From Candidatus Brockarchaeota archaeon (GTDB taxonomy: Archaea > Thermoproteota > EX4484-205 > DTQO01), in NCBI GenBank assembly GCA_017601265.1, contig JAFNJA010000014.1:14268-23458 (forward strand): a stretch of 9,191 nucleotides of DNA, read 5' to 3'. A program made the position numbers and the translations under genes. Below the pieces are notes generated by a model. The model was not told the DNA's origin. It was given only the letters and a program-made list of their open reading frames with translations, and did no database searches. Shown here one piece after another: positions 5,134-9,191 of the stretch (the first letter of the stretch is position 1; each line of letters starts with the position of its first letter).

Positions 5134-5598
5134 TCAGGCTTTGACATTCAGGCGAACCGCGACAGGTACGGTTGCCCTCAACGAATTCGCGACTATGCAA
5201 TACTTTTCCACGAGTCCGAGCACGCGCTCCGCAATTTCCGCATCGCCAGGGTTCAGCAAACGCGCCTCCAACGTAGCCTCTACGCCCGCCAAAGCGTAGT
5301 TTTGGCGTTCCCTCACCAAGGTTGCCCTAGCTTTGGAGCTCACGTCGCCAAGCCTGACCCCTGCCCTCTCGGCGAGGAAGACGGCCGTTTCTACGACGCA
5401 ACCGGCTAAGGAAGCGAGCATCAACTCCACTGGGCAAGGGCCTGCGCCCCCGCCTCCGAACTCGGGCGCCGTGTCGATCACGATCCGTTCGAAATCCCTT
5501 ATCTTAATTCCCGCGCTCGTCCCTTTGAGGCGTTCGGCTTCGGCGGCCAGTTCAAAATGGCCGGAACCGCCCGAATAACCGCGTTTGGGAGCAACCAT
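5134..5598 (-). CDS. OsmC/Ohr-family protein
   Basis: A 154-residue OsmC-fold protein, the family's normal length. The signature region is GPCPVELMLASLAGC at 53-67, and the second Cys is in KYCIVANSLRATVPV at 132-146. C67 and C134 are the pair that reduces organic hydroperoxides in OsmC and Ohr enzymes; C55 is extra and not catalytic in known members. The subgroup resembles YhfA-like archaeal OsmC proteins, whose substrates are poorly known. The start ATG 5598 is 59 bases after the end of the second ferredoxin-MinD gene, so it may be the last gene of that operon. In this setting it could protect thiols or Fe-S clusters from peroxides or sulphane sulphur, which is inference. Confidence 0.88.
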   Translation of the reverse strand: MVAPKRGYSGGSGHFELAAEAERLKGTSAGIKIRDFERIVIDTAPEFGGGGAGPCPVELMLASLAGCVVETAVFLAERAGVRLGDVSSKARATLVRERQNYALAGVEATLEARLLNPGDAEIAERVLGLVEKYCIVANSLRATVPVAVRLNVKA

Positions 5599-5657
5599 GT
5601 TTGGCCCCGTTTCTTTTGCAGCTCGCTTATTGAAGCGTTTCCCCTACTGCGCGGCCG

Positions 5658-6557
5658 TCAGGCTTGGGTCGAAGGGGCCTCGCAAGGATGCGCGCCGATT
5701 CCCAAGATTCCGCAAACCCTAAACCAAGCCCGGCTTATCACGATGGAGGCTGCGCAATCCGGAGAGTGCTCGACAACGGGCTTTCCCGCTACCATGGCTT
5801 CCGTGACGGTCGGGTCGAACGGGATCTTGGCCAGGATTTCGACTCCGCCCTTTCCGCAGGATTCGATTATTTTCTCGGCATTCTCCACGTTGATGTCATG
5901 CATGTTGACCACTACCGAGGATTTGATTCCGAAATGGCGCGCGAGATCGAGCGCCCTGTCCAAGTCGCGATAACCCGAGATGGTCGGTTCCGTGACGGCC
6001 ACAACCAGATCGACGCCCGTCAGCGAGGCGATTACCGGGCATCCTATGCCTGGAGGCCCGTCGATGAGCACGAGTTCTAGGTTATGCCTTTTTGCCAAAA
6101 CCTCGGCGTTGCGCCTGACGAGCGCTACCAGCTTTCCGGAGTTCGCCTGGGCCGCGAGCAACCTCGCGTGGGACATCGGTCCGTACCTCGTTTCCGAGAT
6201 GTAGGCGTAGCCCGAGACCCTCTCTTCCAATCGTATCGCCCCTTCTGGGCAAACGTAGGCGCATACCCCGCACCCTTCGCAAAGGACTGGGTTGACCTCC
6301 AGGTCCACGATCGCGTCGAACCTGCAAGCTTTTTCGCATGCCCCGCACTTGGCGCATTTGGATCCGTCGATGACGGCGAGTTTTGAGCCCTTGAATTCTT
6401 GCTGCGAAATCACATTTGGGTCCAAGAGGAGGTGTAGCGTTGCCGCGTCGACGTCGCAATCCGCCACGACGGCTTTCCCAGCCAATGCCGCGAAAGAAGC
6501 CGCGAGCGTAGTCTTGCCAGTTCCGCCTTTCCCGCTGACGATGGCTATCTGCTTCAT
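5658..6557 (-). CDS. MinD-type ATPase with inserted 2x[4Fe-4S] ferredoxin (2nd)
   Basis: A 299-residue SIMIBI-class ATPase. The deviant Walker A is GKGGTGKTT at 9-17, and DGPPGIGCPV at 166-175 is the Walker B region with the Cys-Pro typical of the COG1149 group. A ferredoxin domain interrupts the ATPase: C68-x2-C71-x2-C74-x3-C78 and C93-x2-C96-x2-C99-x3-C103, enough for two [4Fe-4S] clusters. TEPTISGYRDLDRAL at 189-203 matches the MinD nucleotide-sensing region. The C-terminal tail has further Cys residues (C282, C292). The ATG overlaps the stop of the preceding paralogue in ATGA, so the two are coupled and probably form a heterodimer. A matching pair (Orp3/Orp4) occurs with the orange protein in Desulfovibrio. 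The likely role is ATP-driven transfer or insertion of Fe-S or mixed-metal clusters in the cytoplasm. Confidence 0.93.
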   Translation of the reverse strand: MKQIAIVSGKGGTGKTTLAASFAALAGKAVVADCDVDAATLHLLLDPNVISQQEFKGSKLAVIDGSKCAKCGACEKACRFDAIVDLEVNPVLCEGCGVCAYVCPEGAIRLEERVSGYAYISETRYGPMSHARLLAAQANSGKLVALVRRNAEVLAKRHNLELVLIDGPPGIGCPVIASLTGVDLVVAVTEPTISGYRDLDRALDLARHFGIKSSVVVNMHDINVENAEKIIESCGKGGVEILAKIPFDPTVTEAMVAGKPVVEHSPDCAASIVISRAWFRVCGILGIGAHPCEAPSTQA

Positions 6558-7393
6558 TTTTCAACCTCTTCCTCAACGTTCGAGAAAAGCGAGCGGAAAT
6601 TCTCCTTCCAATCTCGCATCTCTCTGACGAATGGCACTCCCTTCGAGTAAAGTTCCGCTATCCTTCTGTCGAACGGGATCTCGAGCAATATTGGGATGCG
6701 CTCGTTTTTGCAGTACTCGTAAACCTTCCTGTCCCCGATGCCGGCCCTGTTCACGATGGCACCATGCCGGATCCCCAGCTCCTTCAAGGTCTGCACCATG
6801 AGCTTCAGGTCGTGCAACCCGAAAGGCGTCGGCTCGGTCACGAGAAGGCAGTAGTCGCTGCCGTACACCGATTCCACAACTGGGCACGAAGTTCCCGGTG
6901 GGGCGTCTATTATCGCTTCCTTTTTCCTGTCGATCTCTCTCTTAACTTCCCGTATTACGGGCCCAGGCATCGGTTCCCCCACTTCCAAAGTCCCGTAAAC
7001 TAATTCAACGTGACCGGCTTTCCCAACCCTAACCTCTCCGACAATTTTTGCATGCTCGACTATCGCCTTCTTGGGGCAGACGAGCGAGCATCCCCCGCAA
7101 CCGTGGCAGATTTCGGGGAAGAAGATCGCCCCCTTCCCGGCGACGGCTATGGCATGGAATTCGCAAAACTTGGCGCATTTTCCGCAGTAGTCGCACAAAC
7201 CCTCGTCGATCTTGGGTATTGGTACGCGGATGGGCCTGACTTCGCTGATCTCCGGCTCTAGGAAGATGTAGGCGTTCGGTTCCTCAACGTCGCAATCAAG
7301 AAGTTGGACGCACCCTTCAAGCGAAAGGGCCATGTTGACGGCCACGGTAGTCTTTCCGGTTCCGCCCTTGCCGCTGGCGACGGAGATCAGCAA
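6554..7393 (-). CDS. MinD-type ATPase with inserted 2x[4Fe-4S] ferredoxin (1st)
   Basis: A 279-residue paralogue of the next gene. Walker A GKGGTGKTT is at 8-16, DCDVEEPNAY follows at 33-42, and DAPPGTSCPV at 163-172 carries the same Cys-Pro. The inserted ferredoxin has C67-x2-C70-x2-C73-x3-C77 and C96-x2-C99-x2-C102-x3-C106. TEPTPFGLHDLKLMV at 186-200 is the MinD-type switch region. The start is TTG 7393 with GGAG a few bases upstream; a nearby TTG is out of frame. It begins 24 bases after the Mrp gene ends and overlaps the second ATPase by 4 bases. The two paralogues differ along most of their length outside the motifs, so they are an old pair with distinct jobs rather than a fresh duplication. 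Confidence 0.92.
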   Translation of the reverse strand: MLISVASGKGGTGKTTVAVNMALSLEGCVQLLDCDVEEPNAYIFLEPEISEVRPIRVPIPKIDEGLCDYCGKCAKFCEFHAIAVAGKGAIFFPEICHGCGGCSLVCPKKAIVEHAKIVGEVRVGKAGHVELVYGTLEVGEPMPGPVIREVKREIDRKKEAIIDAPPGTSCPVVESVYGSDYCLLVTEPTPFGLHDLKLMVQTLKELGIRHGAIVNRAGIGDRKVYEYCKNERIPILLEIPFDRRIAELYSKGVPFVREMRDWKENFRSLFSNVEEEVEK

Positions 7394-7417
7394 GCTCCAA
7401 CCCTCTTCCGCTTTGGT

Positions 7418-8419
7418 TCAGGGTTTAACCGTTTTTTCCGAGTTGCGCGGAACATCCGGCTCGTCCTCCATTGCAATCCTTTGTTTGAGCCCTTCCGAAG
7501 GCGTGACCTCGGCACCCTTCGCCCCCACGAATTCCTCGATCTTGGAAACGATCGAAGCAAAGGCCTTCGCGGCCGCCGAGTCCGGGTCCTTCATGGCGAA
7601 GGACACTCCCCAGTCGGAGGAGTCGCAAACGGCCGGGTCGAGGGGGATCGAACCGAGGAAAGGAACCGAAAGTTCTTCCGCTACCGCGAGCCCCCCTCCG
7701 CTCCCGAATACTTCGACCTTGAAGCCGCATTTAGGGCAGACGAATCCGCTCATATTCTCGACGATGCCGATGACGGGGATGCCGAGCTGGCGCGAGAAAG
7801 TTATAGCCTTCTTCACCACGATCTGCGATATCTCCGAGGGGATCGTGACGATGATGGCGCCGTCCATCTCGGGTATGAGCTGCATGACACTGAGCGGGGC
7901 GTCGCCCGTCCCTGGAGGGAGGTCTATGAGCAGGAAGTCCAGCTGTCCCCATACGAATTCCGAAAGGAACTGCCTTATAGCCCCCGTGACGAGCGGGCCG
8001 CGCCAGATGACCGGAGTATCGTCTTCCGAGAGCAAAAAGTCTATCGAGACGACCCTGATGCCCAAAGGGCCTGCCGCCGGGAAGGCTCCCGGAGGCCCCA
8101 CGTTAAGACGCTCTCCCCTCATGCCGAGCATCTTTGGTATGCAGGGCCCGTAGATGTCGGCGTCCAAGACACCGACCTTGTAACCATGCTTCGCCAGCGC
8201 GACGGCCAGGTTCGCCGTCACCGTGCTCTTTCCGACGCCCCCCTTTCCGCTCACCACCGCGATCTTGTGCTTGATCTGCCCCATCCTGGCCTTGAGGAGA
8301 GTTTTCTGCTTCTCGACGATCTTCCTCTGCTCGTATTCCCGTTTCCTTCCGTCCGTACACGTTTCCGCCTTGCCGCACGAGGAGCAATCGCCCCCGCAAG
8401 TTTCAGCCAAGTTTTTCAT
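7418..8419 (-). CDS. mrp: Mrp/NBP35-type Fe-S cluster carrier ATPase
   Basis: A 333-residue P-loop ATPase of the Mrp/NBP35/ApbC family, which binds a [4Fe-4S] cluster at a dimer interface and passes it to apoproteins. Walker A GKGGVGKST is at 58-66, DADIYGP at 87-93, Walker B region DLPPGTGD at 166-173, and the cluster-binding CPKC pair at 228-231. The N-terminus carries a second Cys set, C8-x3-C12-x2-C15-x5-C21, like the N-terminal cluster site of NBP35-type proteins; many bacterial Mrp proteins lack it. The last 30 residues are charged and variable. ATG 8419 has GAGG directly before it and an in-frame stop just upstream, so no longer protein is possible. It lies between the third NifX-type gene and the ferredoxin-MinD pair, pointing to a shared cluster assembly route. 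Confidence 0.94.
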   Translation of the reverse strand: MKNLAETCGGDCSSCGKAETCTDGRKREYEQRKIVEKQKTLLKARMGQIKHKIAVVSGKGGVGKSTVTANLAVALAKHGYKVGVLDADIYGPCIPKMLGMRGERLNVGPPGAFPAAGPLGIRVVSIDFLLSEDDTPVIWRGPLVTGAIRQFLSEFVWGQLDFLLIDLPPGTGDAPLSVMQLIPEMDGAIIVTIPSEISQIVVKKAITFSRQLGIPVIGIVENMSGFVCPKCGFKVEVFGSGGGLAVAEELSVPFLGSIPLDPAVCDSSDWGVSFAMKDPDSAAAKAFASIVSKIEEFVGAKGAEVTPSEGLKQRIAMEDEPDVPRNSEKTVKP

Positions 8420-8556
8420 CCTCTTTTATTAGGAGCGCGTCCGAGGCTCGAATGATTCGCCTTTTTTTGCCTTTGGTTCCGCCGCAGCCCGCGACCGTTA
8501 CAAGCCTTCTCTCCCGACGCCCTCGAGGCCAAAATTCGCGATCTCTTTTCCGCGGT
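8420..8556 (-). promoter_or_regulatory. Intergenic region before the Mrp gene
   Basis: This 137-base gap is the largest inside the - strand cluster and may hold a separate promoter or a processing site. The clearest signal is an 11-base palindrome CGAATGATTCG at 8449-8459, 30 bases before the Mrp ATG. A tract of seven T on the + strand (A on the transcript strand) lies next to it. No good TATA box at the right distance is seen. Confidence 0.3.
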
Positions 8557-8928
8557 TCAGAATCGGTGGCGGGCGTCCCTGCAAGGTTCCGTCAATCCCC
8601 TCAACTTCCCCTTGACGTAGGATTGCACCGCTCCCTCTACCGTTTCAAGGACTCCGGTGAATACGGCCACCCCACGCCTCTGGAAGGCGTCCAAGCCCCT
8701 AGGCCCCATCCCCTTGACCAGCAAAGCGTCCGGCTTGAGCTCCCCTATGAGCTCTTCAACAGAGACGCTCCCGCCAAGGTGCTCGCCCCTGTTCTCGATC
8801 ACTTCGATCTTGTCAATTGTGCCATCTTTCTTGAGCTCGACGATCGCGAAGTAGGGAGCTCGCCCGAAATGATCAGCGACTACGGATTTTGGTCCTTCAT
8901 CCCTTACGACGGGCACGATAACCTTCAT
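8557..8928 (-). CDS. NifX-type Fe-Mo cofactor family protein (third copy)
   Basis: A 123-residue protein of the dinitrogenase iron-molybdenum cofactor family. Landmarks are VADHFGRAPYFAIVE at 17-31, with H20 before FGR as in many MTH1175-like members, RGEHLGGSVSVEELI at 47-61, KGMGPRGLDAFQRRG at 72-86, and TGVLETVEGAV at 91-101. The C-terminus has C116 and H121 in a CRDARHRF ending, plausible metal ligands absent from the two + strand copies. ATG 8928 is preferred because AAAGGTG lies 6 bases upstream; an upstream in-frame GTG at 8937 is part of that site. It is the first gene of the - strand cluster and is divergent from the Lrp-type gene at 9001. The likely role is to bind a cluster or metal that Mrp and the ferredoxin-MinD ATPases assemble or deliver. 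Confidence 0.88.
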   Translation of the reverse strand: MKVIVPVVRDEGPKSVVADHFGRAPYFAIVELKKDGTIDKIEVIENRGEHLGGSVSVEELIGELKPDALLVKGMGPRGLDAFQRRGVAVFTGVLETVEGAVQSYVKGKLRGLTEPCRDARHRF

Positions 8929-8960
8929 GTCTTGCACCTTTGATAGTTAAAAAGGTAAAC

Positions 8961-8970
8961 GATATATATC
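8961..8970. promoter_or_regulatory. Shared palindromic TATA element of divergent genes
   Basis: GATATATATC is a perfect palindrome lying 33-43 bases from the - strand ATG at 8928 and 31-40 bases from the + strand ATG at 9001. It can act as a TATA box in either direction, giving transcripts that start close to each ATG. Confidence 0.55.
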
Positions 8971-8975
8971 CTTGT

Positions 8976-8992
8976 CGTTTGAAATCCAAACG
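8976..8992. promoter_or_regulatory. Inverted repeat, candidate operator
   Basis: CGTTTG-AAATC-CAAACG is a perfect 6-base inverted repeat with a 5-base spacer between the shared TATA element and the start of the Lrp-type gene. Another AAACGA/TCGTTT pair (8957-8962 and 8975-8980) flanks the TATA element. The spacing and symmetry suit a dimeric winged-helix or Lrp-type regulator, possibly the one encoded right beside it. Confidence 0.45.
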
Positions 8993-9000
8993 TCGCTCAG

Positions 9001-9191
9001 ATGGACCAGATAGACCGAAAGATAGTCTCGTCGTTGCTCGTAGACGGTCGGACGACGTTTGAGAAACTTGGAAAAGAAGCCGGGTTGACAGGCGTAGGCG
9101 TGAAGAAAAGAGTGAAGAAGATGGTCGAGCAGGAGCTCATGAAGGTATCGGCTCTACTTAACGTTGAGAAGCTGGCCCTCTCTTCAGCCAT
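9001..9191 (+). CDS. Lrp/AsnC-type transcription regulator, partial
   Basis: The first 63 residues of a gene that runs off the window. MDQIDRKIVSSLLVDGRTTF followed by EKLGKEAGLTGVGVKKRVKKM has the spacing of the Lrp/AsnC helix-turn-helix: an initial D-x-x-D-R-K-I-(x)-x-L-L, then a short loop and a recognition helix. The ligand-binding RAM domain, if present, is outside. The ATG lies just after the inverted repeat at 8976-8992 and about 35 bases from the shared TATA element. Its position suggests control of itself and of the divergent NifX-Mrp-MinD cluster. It could also be a stand-alone small Lrp-like protein. Confidence 0.75.
   Translation, partial: MDQIDRKIVSSLLVDGRTTFEKLGKEAGLTGVGVKKRVKKMVEQELMKVSALLNVEKLALSSA

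Noticed and set aside
7332..8153. A 273-codon open frame on the + strand
   Set aside because: Antisense to the Mrp gene, with a Ser/Pro/Thr-rich composition typical of shadow frames in GC-rich DNA.
7304..8455. A 383-codon open frame on the + strand
   Set aside because: It lies antisense to the Mrp and ferredoxin-MinD genes, is rich in Arg, Asp and His, and has no domain. The opposite strand has clear Walker and Cys motifs.
1..9191. CRISPR arrays, tRNA or rRNA genes, IS elements with terminal repeats
   Set aside because: No regularly spaced repeats, no tRNA arm consensus, no rRNA motifs and no transposase motif were seen by eye on either strand.

Overview
The window looks archaeal. Its promoters are TATA boxes about 35-45 bases before start codons, several genes start with GTG or TTG after short Shine-Dalgarno sites, and the gene families (DUF5320-like proteins, ferredoxin-type MinD ATPases, Mrp/NBP35, VapBC, a DtxR-type and an Lrp-type regulator) are typical of anaerobic and often thermophilic archaea. 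A TACK-group archaeon is my guess; no rRNA or other lineage marker is present to prove it.

Layout. Bases 1-190 hold no recognisable gene but contain several small perfect hairpins. A + strand operon (about 238-3791) follows a TATA box at 195-202. It encodes three small Gly/Pro/aromatic-rich DUF5320-like proteins, a NifX-type (dinitrogenase Fe-Mo cofactor family) protein with a frameshifted coiled-coil tail, a second NifX-type protein, a DtxR-family regulator whose metal ligands appear lost, and a radical SAM enzyme of the COG0731 type. Most of these genes abut or overlap. A gene-poor stretch (3792-4210) separates this from a VapBC-like toxin-antitoxin pair on the - strand, which has a palindromic operator over its own TATA box. 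After another non-coding gap (4949-5133), a - strand cluster runs from 8928 down to 5134: a third NifX-type protein, an Mrp/NBP35 ATPase, two tandem MinD-type ATPases each with an inserted 2x[4Fe-4S] ferredoxin, and an OsmC-family protein. At the right edge an Lrp/AsnC-type regulator starts at 9001 on the + strand, divergent from the third NifX gene and sharing a palindromic TATA element with it.

How it may work together. NifX-type small proteins bind or carry metal-sulphur clusters, Mrp/NBP35 and Fd-MinD ATPases load or transfer Fe-S or mixed-metal clusters, and radical SAM enzymes modify substrates or cofactors. The paired Fd-MinD ATPases beside NifX-type proteins resemble the bacterial orange protein (ORP, Mo-Cu-S cluster) gene set of Desulfovibrio. 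I infer an archaeal metal-cluster assembly or storage system of that general kind. The special features are a shared coiled-coil tail that occurs on two DUF5320-like proteins and on one NifX protein, and the apparently metal-blind DtxR-type regulator.
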